NCBI GenBank assembly: GCA_017561715.1
Contig: JAFZBN010000018.1
Location: 310,001 to 374,000 of the forward strand
Reading direction: 5' to 3'
Origin: Clostridiales bacterium
GTDB lineage: Bacteria > Bacillota > Clostridia > Saccharofermentanales > Saccharofermentanaceae
DNA: 64,000 nucleotides
The translations under genes and the position numbers were made by a program. Positions 45,027-54,237 of the stretch are shown here, in pieces. Position 1 is the stretch's first letter. Each line of letters opens with the position of its first letter. Below the pieces are notes generated by a model. The model made no database searches. It was given only the letters and a program-made list of their open reading frames with translations, and was not told where the DNA came from.

Positions 45027-46586
45027 TCAGGCCTTCTTACGAAGCACCCCGCCGATCCACGCCACCGCGTTTTTGCAGCGCTCTGTCCTGTGCCACAAAA
45101 GCCACGCCACCATTACCCAGATCGAAGAACTGATCAGAAGGCGCCCGCCAAGACAGAGGATGCACATCGGGATATTCTCCCGGTCGATCATGCTGAGCGG
45201 CAGGACCATGTGGCAGGTAAAAAACGAGATCCCCGCCGCAAGAAGCATCGTCAGCGCGTAAAGAAGATGGTCCTTCCGGTACTCCCAGACCTTCCCGTTT
45301 TTGAAATACTCGCGGAAGACCACCCTCGGGAACAATATCATGTTGCTCGTAAATACCGAGACGACCGTCGCCAGGATGATGCCCGTGACCCCGAAGAACT
45401 TACAAAGCAGGATGTTCAGGATCACATTTGCCACCGCCTCACCGATCATGATGTACCGGCACTCCCACCAGAGCCCCGCGCTCTCCTCGTAGACCCAGCA
45501 GATCTCTCCGCTCAGAAGGATATAAAAATACGCGCTGATCGAAAGCACCACCGGAAGCCCGAGCATCATGTCCTCCCCGACCCATGTCTTCATGAACGGC
45601 TGGAAAAGGCACAGCATACAGGTTACCGCCCATGTGCCGCAATTCATAAAGATGAAATTGAACTTCCGCATGTCCGCATAGTTCTTTTCGGGCGTCTCAA
45701 GAACGATACTGTTGCCGACCCCGGGCATCAGGGACCGGCAGAGCATGCTGCTGAAAGATAAGATTGCCGCGAGCACGAAATAGTAGTTATTGTACATGCC
45801 CGTCACGGCAAGACCGATGAACGCCGAGATACACATATTGTCGATACTGTTTCTGGAAACGCCCGTGATCTTATTGATCAGGATGCCGCATACCCGTTTT
45901 TTCAGGTCTTTCTTTTTCTCCTCGGAAAGCACTCCCCGGCAGCGGATGTGCGGGTACCTTTTCCGGACCACATAAGCCAGAACGAGGTTATGTACCACGG
46001 TCGAAAGCGGAAGCGAAAGAAGATATAAGTAGAAGTTATGAGTTAAAAGCAGCACCAAAGACGATAACGTGCACTGAAGTACAGATCCGAAAAGATCGAT
46101 CCGCGAGAGGATATCTCTTCTCTGATGCGCCAGCGGAATGACGGAAACATATCCGAAAAGGACGTAACTTATGACTGTATTCCCAAGAAAAAACAGATAG
46201 CAGAAATATAGATTCAGGCCGCCCGGCATCGTCGTGTCCCTGACCAGTCTCGGAAGGACGGGCATCAGGGAAAGCCCCAGAAGCAGGACCAGAAGTCCCA
46301 CCACGAGATATACTTTTCGGAAATAAGAAAGATATGCGCAGATCTGCTCCTCATCTTTCTCCGCGACCGGCTTATACATGCAGTAGACGATCGCCACTCC
46401 GAAGCCGAGCTCCATAAGAGACAAGACCGTCAGTACCGAGGCAAAAAGATTACTGAGTCCCGAGTAGTCCACGCCGTAGCGGTAAAGGATGATCGTGCGC
46501 ACGACAAAAGGCAGGACCATCGAGATCAGGACCTGGATAAATCCAAACACGATATTGCGTTTTGCGTTTTGGGTACGATCAGACAA
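45027..46586 (-). CDS. Polysaccharide flippase (Wzx/MATE-like)
   Basis: A 519-residue integral membrane protein with about 13-14 helices, of the polysaccharide-biosynthesis flippase type. Typical features are the opening NIVFGFIQVLISMVLPFVVRT, YGVDYSGLSNLFASVLTVLSL and VSRNSIDNMCISAFIGL. It would flip lipid-linked glycans for cell-surface polymers. The best-supported start is TTG 46586 behind AAAGGAG; ATG 46643 lacks a ribosome site. It is divergent from the CHAP-domain gene. Confidence 0.83.
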   Translation of the reverse strand: MSDRTQNAKRNIVFGFIQVLISMVLPFVVRTIILYRYGVDYSGLSNLFASVLTVLSLMELGFGVAIVYCMYKPVAEKDEEQICAYLSYFRKVYLVVGLLVLLLGLSLMPVLPRLVRDTTMPGGLNLYFCYLFFLGNTVISYVLFGYVSVIPLAHQRRDILSRIDLFGSVLQCTLSSLVLLLTHNFYLYLLSLPLSTVVHNLVLAYVVRKRYPHIRCRGVLSEEKKKDLKKRVCGILINKITGVSRNSIDNMCISAFIGLAVTGMYNNYYFVLAAILSFSSMLCRSLMPGVGNSIVLETPEKNYADMRKFNFIFMNCGTWAVTCMLCLFQPFMKTWVGEDMMLGLPVVLSISAYFYILLSGEICWVYEESAGLWWECRYIMIGEAVANVILNILLCKFFGVTGIILATVVSVFTSNMILFPRVVFREYFKNGKVWEYRKDHLLYALTMLLAAGISFFTCHMVLPLSMIDRENIPMCILCLGGRLLISSSIWVMVAWLLWHRTERCKNAVAWIGGVLRKKA

Positions 46587-46705
46587 CTGCCCCTGCTCCT
46601 TTTTCCGCGCATTCCTAACAATAATACACCACAGAAAGTCCATTAGGGAAAAACATTTGATAAAATAATAGTCGGAAACAAGGCAAACTTTCTGGAGGCA
46701 TAAAT

Positions 46706-47683
46706 ATGGCAAACACAAAAGTATCCGTCAAGGTGCTGTCAGGCACCTTGGCAATTATCACTATGCTCTCTGCTGCAGTCCTTACTCCGAAAAAAGTAAG
46801 TGCTCTCTCAAAAGACTGTTTGGCAGAAAGCGCAGTAAACGTCGCAAGAAATCAGATCGGCTACACGGCAGGTTCCGGTAAATGGACCAAGTACGCCAAT
46901 GATTTCGACACAAAATGGCCCAACTTCTACAACTATCCGAAGCAGGGCGCAGATTGGTGTGATATCTTCGTTGACTGGTGTTTTGTAACCGCTTTTGGGG
47001 AAGCGAATGCAAGAGAACTCCTTCGTCAGCCGACAAAATCATGCGGTGCGGGCTGCTATTATTCCCTGCACTATTTTATGGACTACGGTCAGTATTTCAG
47101 CAGAGGAACGAAACTCCCGCTCGCCGGAGACCAGGTCTTCTTCGGAACCAGCACCAATTACGAATCCGGTGTAACTCACACAGGTCTTGTAGAATCCGTC
47201 AACTACAACAACTCAACCGTAACGGTCATTGAAGGAAATACAAGCAACAGCGTTCAGAGAAAGACCTATTCGTTCAACTATAACCGTATCCTCGGTTATG
47301 GCAGACCGAGATTCACGATCTCGACAGGCGCGCTTGATTTCGTCACCAACCTCTATCAGCAGGCCCTCGGAAGAACACCTTCCGCCGACGAAAGAAACTA
47401 CTGGGCAGCCAAGATCACAAAGGGTACCATGGGTTCTGCACGTGTTGCATATGAATTCTTCACATCCGCTGAATTCCTCAACAGAAACACCAGTAACGAG
47501 GCATTTGTAAACATGCTCTATAAGGGTGTTCTGACCAGAAATCCGGACAGCTCCGGCTTCAACTACTGGGTCGGCCGTCTGAGAGGCGGATCGAGCAGAG
47601 TCTCCATCATCCAGGAGATTGCGAACTCCGCTGAATTCAGAAACGATGTTTGCAAATATAAGTACGATATCTTTGCAGGATAG
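46706..47683 (+). CDS. Secreted CHAP amidase with DUF4214 repeats
   Basis: A 325-residue secreted protein. The signal peptide ends near KKVSALS (residue 34). A CHAP-type domain follows: ARNQIGYTAGSGKW, catalytic Cys in QGADWCDIFVDWCF, catalytic His in SGVTHTGLVES, then VIEGNTSN. Two DUF4214 repeats fill residues 205-325 (FVTNLYQQALGRTPSADERN, FVNMLYKGVLTRNPDSSGFN). Peptidoglycan cleavage is inferred from the CHAP domain, and DUF4214 often accompanies surface or glycan-modifying proteins. TGGAGG precedes ATG 46706. Confidence 0.85.
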   Translation: MANTKVSVKVLSGTLAIITMLSAAVLTPKKVSALSKDCLAESAVNVARNQIGYTAGSGKWTKYANDFDTKWPNFYNYPKQGADWCDIFVDWCFVTAFGEANARELLRQPTKSCGAGCYYSLHYFMDYGQYFSRGTKLPLAGDQVFFGTSTNYESGVTHTGLVESVNYNNSTVTVIEGNTSNSVQRKTYSFNYNRILGYGRPRFTISTGALDFVTNLYQQALGRTPSADERNYWAAKITKGTMGSARVAYEFFTSAEFLNRNTSNEAFVNMLYKGVLTRNPDSSGFNYWVGRLRGGSSRVSIIQEIANSAEFRNDVCKYKYDIFAG

Positions 47684-47736
47684 GATCCGTCTGATCAAAC
47701 GAAATAACTAATTAAACCCAATTATCCTTGTTTCCT

Positions 47737-47770
47737 AAAAGAGCTCTGCCTCATAAGAGGCAGGGCTCTT
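47737..47770 (+). terminator. Terminator of the CHAP gene
   Basis: AAAAGAGCTCTGCCTC / GAGGCAGGGCTCTT arms around ATAA, then CCTTT. Confidence 0.75.
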
Positions 47771-47800
47771 CCTTTACCCGCTGCCCGCACGCAAGAAGAA

Positions 47801-47833
47801 AAAGGCTCCGCTTCAAAAAGAAGCAGAGCCTTT
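47801..47833 (-). terminator. Terminator of the repeat lipoprotein
   Basis: AAAGGCTCCGCTTC / GAAGCAGAGCCTTT arms; TTTTTCTTCTTG follows on the minus strand. Confidence 0.8.
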
Positions 47834-47907
47834 CTTAAACTTATTGATGCTTGCTTTCTGCTGATTGACCAGATCGATCGATCAGCAGATCATCATTCAG
47901 AAAATCC

Positions 47908-49932
47908 TTATCCGATCGCCTTATCCGTGAGCTCGACCTCGTAGTGCTTAATCGAGTCATCCCAGGAGAAAATCGCGAAATTGACCGAGATGGTCGTGGC
48001 CGGAGTTGAAGTATCCGGGCTGCACGAGAGCATGACTTCAGTGACACTGTGCGGCGCACAAGAATCGCTCAAGGTCGCTATGCCCGGTTCCACACCATTA
48101 AGAAGCACACCGCGGTCCTGGATCGTGAGAGAATACTGAGTAAGGTTCTCAACATCAAAGACAATGCCCTTTTCACGGACTTCCTTAAAGTAGATCTTCA
48201 CGTTCTTATCTTCGTGGAGCAGTGTTCCTGTCGCTGTAGGAGCAGCTACCGTTACGGAAGCATCGACCACCACATTGTCCAGGTGAACCATATAGTTGCC
48301 CTTTCTCTCTGCCGGGTTCGCGATGATGAAAGCACCGCCGATCATACCGACCTGCTGAGAAGCATCGACTTCACCCTCTGCGAGGAATCTGCTGACACTG
48401 TGCGGAGCTGTATAGTAGCTGAGATATACGTCATAGATACCGATCATGTTGATGGACAGAGACTCAGCCTGAACGATGATTCCTACGTCCGTCAGGTTTT
48501 CGACACCGAGGATCGGGCCTTCCGGAGACAATCCGACGCAAGTGATCTTGACATTGGAGTCTTCGTAGATGACCGTACCTTCGAGAGCCGGAGGCGTAAC
48601 CGTTACATTCGCGTCGATGACCGTTGTGTTGACCGTAGCGTAATATGTGTTGTACTGAGATACATCGTTATTGACCTCGAACTGAGCACTGATCGTGCCG
48701 ACCGCCTCAGACGGATCGATCGAATCATCCTGAATGGTTACAAGATTGCCCATGCTGTGCGGTGCGAGCTCGCAGTCATACCATGTCGGATCTGTGATGT
48801 TTCTGCCGTTGATCGCAAGTGCCGTGATTCTCGGCTCAACATCCTGAGCTGTCGGGTTGACCATCTCAAAGACAGCACCATCGCCCGTCAGTTCCTTAAA
48901 GTAGACCTGCAGATAGTCATCCGAATAGAGCAGCGTGCCTGTCGGAGCCGGTGCCGGTGCAACAGACGAATCGATCACAGTCGTATCGAAAAGCGCCGGA
49001 TATGTATTCGAATAATCATCGAAGTCAACGATATTGAGCTGGCCGCTGACGGTACCGATCTTCTGCGGAACCTCAGCGAACTCGCACTTGGTAACAACTT
49101 CCGCGGAAGTACCAGCCGCAACCTTATCACTCATGATGTAATCCAGGATGGAAATGCCGTCGATCGCAAGAGAATCGCACTGGACCGTTACCTCGTATGC
49201 GGCAAGGTTATCTACCGTGAAATGCACACCGTCAGAGTCAACTTTGTTAAAGTGGATGACGGTCTTGTCGTCCTGGTAAACAATGACATCGTAAACATCC
49301 GAAGATGCCTTCGGCGGATCTGTCGGTCTCGGTGTCGGAGTCGGATCAAAATCGTCAGAAGGTGTCGGCGGTTCGTCCGTCGGATCCGGAAGGCCCTTGA
49401 TCTTGCCGAACGCCGCATTAACTTCCCCGAGATCTCCGCCAAACAGATCACTGACCACATCGTCACCATTGGTGAGCGTGTACTTATCCTCGTCCACCTC
49501 GAACTTCAGCGTCAGGTTGATCTTGGTGTAAGACTTTTCCTTCTGGTCCTTGATGGCGTCGATGAACTCATCTTCATCCTCCGCATCCTCGAGAGCTGCG
49601 CCCGCGTCCGGAAGAGTAACAACGACCTTTACGGAAGTACCCTTCTTTGTCTCCTTGATGCTGTCCGCGTCCATTTCAAAAGTCGCTTTGTCCATGACCG
49701 CAGAGACCGCGTCGCAATCACTCATCAGGTCGATCGTCATGAGCGATCCTTCGGAAAAATCACCGGTCTTCTTTAACTTTTTCCCGCTTCTGCCGATAAG
49801 CGCTTCCATAACATTATTCGTCGCCTCGGTCAGACCACTCGGCGCCTTGTCCGACTTTTTACATGCGGCCAAAGAACCGATCATAATCGCTGCCATCGCA
49901 ATGCATGACAGTCTCTTAGTAAGCCCTTTCAT
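47908..49932 (-). CDS. Lipoprotein with four extracellular repeats, unknown
   Basis: A 674-residue lipoprotein: lipobox SLAAC, then a region with LMSDCDAVSAVMDKATFEM and a Pro/Thr linker (PTDEPPTPSDD). Four repeats of about 110 residues follow, each opening like TGTLLYSDDYLQVYFKEL, EGTVIYEDSNVKITCVGL or TGTLLHEDKNVKIYFKEV and continuing with an ENLT-type strand and an inner hydrophobic loop. They look like beta-sandwich modules. Adhesion or scaffolding is a guess. GAGG seven bases before ATG 49932 sets the start. Confidence 0.65.
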   Translation of the reverse strand: MKGLTKRLSCIAMAAIMIGSLAACKKSDKAPSGLTEATNNVMEALIGRSGKKLKKTGDFSEGSLMTIDLMSDCDAVSAVMDKATFEMDADSIKETKKGTSVKVVVTLPDAGAALEDAEDEDEFIDAIKDQKEKSYTKINLTLKFEVDEDKYTLTNGDDVVSDLFGGDLGEVNAAFGKIKGLPDPTDEPPTPSDDFDPTPTPRPTDPPKASSDVYDVIVYQDDKTVIHFNKVDSDGVHFTVDNLAAYEVTVQCDSLAIDGISILDYIMSDKVAAGTSAEVVTKCEFAEVPQKIGTVSGQLNIVDFDDYSNTYPALFDTTVIDSSVAPAPAPTGTLLYSDDYLQVYFKELTGDGAVFEMVNPTAQDVEPRITALAINGRNITDPTWYDCELAPHSMGNLVTIQDDSIDPSEAVGTISAQFEVNNDVSQYNTYYATVNTTVIDANVTVTPPALEGTVIYEDSNVKITCVGLSPEGPILGVENLTDVGIIVQAESLSINMIGIYDVYLSYYTAPHSVSRFLAEGEVDASQQVGMIGGAFIIANPAERKGNYMVHLDNVVVDASVTVAAPTATGTLLHEDKNVKIYFKEVREKGIVFDVENLTQYSLTIQDRGVLLNGVEPGIATLSDSCAPHSVTEVMLSCSPDTSTPATTISVNFAIFSWDDSIKHYEVELTDKAIG

Positions 49933-50055
49933 CCATTTACCTCTTTCTTCTAATTGCTGTTCCCTTCTCCATGGTTCCCAGCCAAAACCGTTCCCTCGTA
50001 TTGAGGAGTATAACATATAGACGATCGGGAATGTTCTTTTGTTGCAAAAAATCAG

Positions 50056-50090
50056 AAAAACCTCGAAGATTAAATAATCTCGAGGTTTTT
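50056..50090 (-). terminator. Terminator of the glycosyltransferase gene
   Basis: AAAAACCTCGAAGATT / AATCTCGAGGTTTTT arms with a short loop, T-rich on both sides; 20 bases past the stop. Confidence 0.8.
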
Positions 50091-50110
50091 AAACGATCCG
50101 TTGGTCTCAC

Positions 50111-51103
50111 TCAGAACAGCCGGCTGTACACCCCGTAGAGCCGGGTCGCGCCTTTCGGGAAAAACCGGACGCCGTAGTAACCGCAGCGCTCCGAAAGGCT
50201 GCTATAGTGAAGGCCTTCTCTCTTTTTCAGCTCCAGAAGTCTCCTTCGGATCTCGTTTTGTCCGTCGATATCTTCCGGATTTTTCCTGCAATAGCGCAGA
50301 TACACCGCCACCATACTACGCATACGAAGGCGGATCATCCGCTTGATGACCGACCTGTCCCCGAAACTCTCCGCATGCTGCTTGATGAACTCCACATAAT
50401 GGTCCTGCGCGTATTCCCGATCCAGCACATGCTTAAGTGAATACGAATGGCAGATACTCCCCATACGTCTTCTATGCCGCACCAGGTCCTCATCGATGAC
50501 CGAGATTTTCTCCGCCCGTTCGAAGATATCGAAGACCGTATATCTACCTTCGAAGATAAGTCCGTCCGGAAATCTTAAGTCCTCGAAGATCTTCCTTCTG
50601 TAGAGTTTGTTCCACACGGCGGTCTCGATCTTTTCTTCCACTATCTTTCCAAAAGCACTTGTCCTTGTGATCACGGTGCTTTTCGCCAGGTCTCTGTCCT
50701 TTCTTTCTTTGGGAAGAGAAGCGGTGGTATCGTGCCAGGAAAACCCGCACATGGCAATATCTGACTGATCTTTCAAGATCACTTTCAGAAGCGTTTCGAT
50801 CATGTCCTCGCAAAAAGCATCGTCCGGGTCCAAAAACGCGATCAGATCTCCATGCGCGTTTTCCAGCCCGGTATTTCTCGCCGTACTGATGCCGCTGTTT
50901 TTCTGATGGAATACCCGCACCCGCGGATCCCGGGACGCGAAATCATCGCACAGTTCCCCTGAACCATCCGTCGATCCGTCGTCCACCACGATCACTTCCA
51001 GATTCGTATACGACTGCGAAAGCACACTTTCGAGCGCTTCCGACACATAATCTTTCACATTAAAGACCGGCACAATGACACTGACCGGCAACTGTTCACC
51101 CAT
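50111..51103 (-). CDS. Family 2 glycosyltransferase
   Basis: A 330-residue GT-A enzyme. The nucleotide-sugar fold shows PVSVIVPVFNVKDYVSEALE, LEVIVVDDGSTDGSGELCDD, GISTARNTGLENAHGDLIAF and the metal-binding LDPDDAF. The C-terminal 120 residues are helical and basic. It likely decorates cell-surface polysaccharide and may work with the flippase 4 kb away. ATG 51103 is chosen although its ribosome site is weak. Two iterated octamers sit 25 bases apart in inverted orientation within it (50651, 50676). Confidence 0.88.
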   Translation of the reverse strand: MGEQLPVSVIVPVFNVKDYVSEALESVLSQSYTNLEVIVVDDGSTDGSGELCDDFASRDPRVRVFHQKNSGISTARNTGLENAHGDLIAFLDPDDAFCEDMIETLLKVILKDQSDIAMCGFSWHDTTASLPKERKDRDLAKSTVITRTSAFGKIVEEKIETAVWNKLYRRKIFEDLRFPDGLIFEGRYTVFDIFERAEKISVIDEDLVRHRRRMGSICHSYSLKHVLDREYAQDHYVEFIKQHAESFGDRSVIKRMIRLRMRSMVAVYLRYCRKNPEDIDGQNEIRRRLLELKKREGLHYSSLSERCGYYGVRFFPKGATRLYGVYSRLF

Positions 51104-51202
51104 AAAAAACCACAAGACTTATAGAATTCACTTCATTCTACTTCTGTTTACCTGTCACGTCTATAAAAAACTTGGCAAAGTTTCTTTTCAGGGTTGGTAC
51201 AA

Positions 51203-53521
51203 TCACACTTCTTTTTCCTGGCGGTAGAGTTTGACGAACTTGTACAGGGAATCGGCGGCCTGTTGGGGGGTCTCTTCTCCGAAGCTTACACGCTGGACGG
51301 CGTCTTTGCATCGAAGTTTGATCACTTCGTCGTAGTAGAGTACGGAGGAGTGATCGGAGAGCAGGGAGTCGACTAATGCGCGGTATTCTGCCTGGCATGC
51401 CTCCGGATCTTCGATCACGTATGTGGGATATCCTAAGAATTGCCGATTATCCTCGTATGACCCCGGAGCCACAAAGAAAGAACTCTTCATACCTTCGGCG
51501 ACATCCTTTTCAAAAGCCTCTTTTGCGACAGGGATCTGGCCATCGTGAGCCATCTGGGACTGCGTATGAGGCGCAAGCAGGAAAGCAAGGAAATCCCAGG
51601 CCTCCTGCTTATGTGACGATTGCTCGGAGATGCAGAAACAATTCGAAACGGAAATGCCACAGGTGCTTTTCGTGAAGGGATAGTTTCCGATCGAGCCGCC
51701 GCCGGAAAAAGACATCATGGTCTGTATATAGTCGTCAAACCGTTCGATCGTGACCGGACGGAAATAAGGATGATCGATATCCAGATCCGGCGCTGCTTCC
51801 TTATGCTTATTGAACACAAGGACATCATTTAGTAATTGCGTCAGTTCGTTCATCACCGCGTCCGTTTTTTCCGCGGCAAAAGCACCTTCCCCGGAAAGCA
51901 TTTCACACAGGGGCAACGGGAATAAAGCATATGGATATTCGTCTGTTCCCGTGACGTAACAGTTGTTTTCTTCACCCATCCGGAAAAGATCTGCATAGGT
52001 GTATTGGTTTTCGGCTATTTCGTCCGCGATCTTCTGGTCGTAGGCCATCCCTTCAATACTGAAGTAGGGCGCGATAAAGTACGTGCCGTCCTGATGGTAC
52101 TGATTACTGAAGCCGTTCTCGAAAAGAGCAAAAACGCCGGGCAGATAATCGGATTCTTCCATCTGATCAAGATACGTAGTCATATCGAAAAGCGCACCCT
52201 GCTTCTGCAGATCGATCAGAACGGACGGCTCTAAAAGATACATGTCCGGTCCGGAATGGTTGGTAAACTCCGTGAGCATGGTCGTAACGCTTCTGCGCCA
52301 GTTGTCCGCACCCGATATCTGCGGATCATTGGACTCCGTATAGTCTCGTATCTCAATATATACCTTGTCCTGCATCCGGTTATAGTAATCGACCAGCTCA
52401 TTCAGATGGAAAAGAGAATCATCGAGCAAAGCACCGATCGAAACCTTGGTGCGATCGTCCGTATAAGTGTGAAAAGAAAGCTGAAAGAGCCCGATGGTAA
52501 AGTAGTCCATGATGTCTCTTGCTGTTCCATAAAACAAAATGGTGTCGCCGACCATTCCGGCAGCGTATATGTTGTAAATATCGCTAAACCAATAATACGC
52601 CGAGTCCTCATCGGGAGTATCATTCTGAAACTCTTCTGCCTGTACCCAGTGTTCAAAGGATAGAGTATTCAGATCAAGTACTCCCACAAAACAATCGGAA
52701 GCAATCAGAAACGACGAAGAAAAACCGTTTGCCCCGCCGAAAATAGTCGGTTCTTTTGCATGCGGAGGCAAAGAAAAACTCTTCACCTTCTTCCCTGAAT
52801 CATCAAGGAGCAGAAGCTCGGAAGTATCCTCTTCCGAAAGCGAAACACTGATCACACCGATCGTTTTATCGTCGGAAACGGAGATATCTTTCACCCGGCT
52901 CTTGGAGTCCAGAGAAATCGTATCGACGGCGTTTCCCTGCGTATCGAATATGCGAAGTTCATTGGATAAAGCAACGATCAGGCGTTCGTCGTCAAGGACG
53001 CGCAGGGCAATAATGTCCTGATCGACCAGATCCGGAATATGCACGGCGGATCGAACAGCTTCGCCCGAAACAGAAATAGATTGCAGAGCATACTGAATGT
53101 GGTACGTTTCGTCCAAGTGGGACGAAAGCACCCAGATCTCTTTCGCCGGAGAGATAGTCGCGGCGTCGATCCTATCTGTAATGGGAATCGATAAGGATCG
53201 GCAAGTATCACTGCCCATTTCCTGTTCCGCTAAGAAACTCTCTTTTTCAGTATGGGCAAGTGCATACATGTTTCCATCCGCGTCGAAAAAAGCTTTTGTA
53301 TCATAAACAGAATAGAGATCTGCTTCTTTCATGCGCTCTTCACATGCATTGTTCTGAAAGGCAGCGAATAAGTATTCGCCATCTTTTGTGGCGATTTTTG
53401 CGGGCTTACTTCGCTTACATGCGGACACCGCTCCCATCTGCAGGATAAGGAGAAGTATCAGAAGAATCGAGGTGCCGCGTTTCGCCACACGATAAGTTTT
53501 CACTTTACGAAAGAAAGACAT
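51203..53521 (-). CDS. Propeller - solute-binding-protein fusion lipoprotein
   Basis: A 772-residue lipoprotein with lipobox AVSAC (Cys35). Residues 60-340 are short repeating strands (IISVSLSEEDTSELLLLDD, FDTQGNAVDTISL) suggesting a beta-propeller. Residues about 345-770 are an extracellular solute-binding domain of the family 1 type: GPDMYLLEPSVLIDLQKQGA, EESDYLPGVFALFENG, FIAPYFSIEGMAYDQ, HKQEAWDFLAFLLA. Such domains usually serve ABC importers, yet the adjoining ABC genes are MacB/FtsX-like. GAGG six bases before ATG 53521 sets the start. It begins nine bases after the ATPase stop. Confidence 0.72.
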   Translation of the reverse strand: MSFFRKVKTYRVAKRGTSILLILLLILQMGAVSACKRSKPAKIATKDGEYLFAAFQNNACEERMKEADLYSVYDTKAFFDADGNMYALAHTEKESFLAEQEMGSDTCRSLSIPITDRIDAATISPAKEIWVLSSHLDETYHIQYALQSISVSGEAVRSAVHIPDLVDQDIIALRVLDDERLIVALSNELRIFDTQGNAVDTISLDSKSRVKDISVSDDKTIGVISVSLSEEDTSELLLLDDSGKKVKSFSLPPHAKEPTIFGGANGFSSSFLIASDCFVGVLDLNTLSFEHWVQAEEFQNDTPDEDSAYYWFSDIYNIYAAGMVGDTILFYGTARDIMDYFTIGLFQLSFHTYTDDRTKVSIGALLDDSLFHLNELVDYYNRMQDKVYIEIRDYTESNDPQISGADNWRRSVTTMLTEFTNHSGPDMYLLEPSVLIDLQKQGALFDMTTYLDQMEESDYLPGVFALFENGFSNQYHQDGTYFIAPYFSIEGMAYDQKIADEIAENQYTYADLFRMGEENNCYVTGTDEYPYALFPLPLCEMLSGEGAFAAEKTDAVMNELTQLLNDVLVFNKHKEAAPDLDIDHPYFRPVTIERFDDYIQTMMSFSGGGSIGNYPFTKSTCGISVSNCFCISEQSSHKQEAWDFLAFLLAPHTQSQMAHDGQIPVAKEAFEKDVAEGMKSSFFVAPGSYEDNRQFLGYPTYVIEDPEACQAEYRALVDSLLSDHSSVLYYDEVIKLRCKDAVQRVSFGEETPQQAADSLYKFVKLYRQEKEV

Positions 53522-53529
53522 ACTCAACC

Positions 53530-54207
53530 TCAGTTTTTCTCATCAGCGATGATCTTTCCGTCACTGATCTTCAACACACGGTCGGCATAAGCGCTGATCT
53601 CATTATCGTGAGTTACCATGAGAATGGTGGTGCCGTTCTTATGAAGATCTACAAAGAGGTCCATGATCTCCGTCTTTGTCTTCGAATCAAGAGCTCCCGT
53701 CGGTTCGTCGGCCAGAATAATATCGGGGTCATTGATCATCGCACGCGCAATAGCCACGCGCTGTTTCTGTCCTCCGGAAAGGGAATAAACATATCTGTCA
53801 CGCAAGTCCAAGATCCCCATCTTTTTAAGCATGGTTTCTGCCTGCTGCGGAATCTTCCCCTTATTCTTCTGGTGGATATAAAGCGGAACGGTCACGTTCT
53901 CTATGGCCGAGCGATAAGGGATCAGTCCGAAATCCTGAAGGACAAAACCGACACGTGCATTTCGATACTGCGCCAGCTGTTTTCGTGTATAAGAAGTGAT
54001 CTCCTCACCACACACTTTTATCGATCCGCTGTCAACAGTATCCATCCCTCCCAGCACGTGAAGCAGCGTAGACTTACCGGATCCGGATACACCGGTGACT
54101 GCGACAAATTCGCCCTTATTCACATGGAGCGACAGATCATCTAAAGCTTGAACGGGCAAACTTTTCTTGGGACGGTATTGTTTGGAAATGTGTTCGATCT
54201 GAATCAC
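53530..54207 (-). CDS. MacB-type ABC transporter ATPase
   Basis: A 225-residue ATPase: Walker [11 protein letters not shown]-loop [18 protein letters not shown], signature [16 protein letters not shown], Walker [16 protein letters not shown] and switch His in MVTHDN. EPTGALD is the MacB/LolD/FtsE-group signature. GTG 54207 has a GAGGTG site six bases upstream; GTG 54228 is the alternative. It partners the two FtsX-like permeases encoded just upstream. Confidence 0.9.
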   Translation of the reverse strand: MIQIEHISKQYRPKKSLPVQALDDLSLHVNKGEFVAVTGVSGSGKSTLLHVLGGMDTVDSGSIKVCGEEITSYTRKQLAQYRNARVGFVLQDFGLIPYRSAIENVTVPLYIHQKNKGKIPQQAETMLKKMGILDLRDRYVYSLSGGQKQRVAIARAMINDPDIILADEPTGALDSKTKTEIMDLFVDLHKNGTTILMVTHDNEISAYADRVLKISDGKIIADEKN

Positions 54208-54237
54208 TTTTATCACCTCTTCTTTCACGTTACTTCT

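Noticed and set aside
48049-49776. 575-codon plus-strand reading frame
   Set aside because: It is the mirror of the repeat lipoprotein gene on the minus strand, has no signal peptide, ribosome site or recognisable domain, and reflects codon bias of the real gene.
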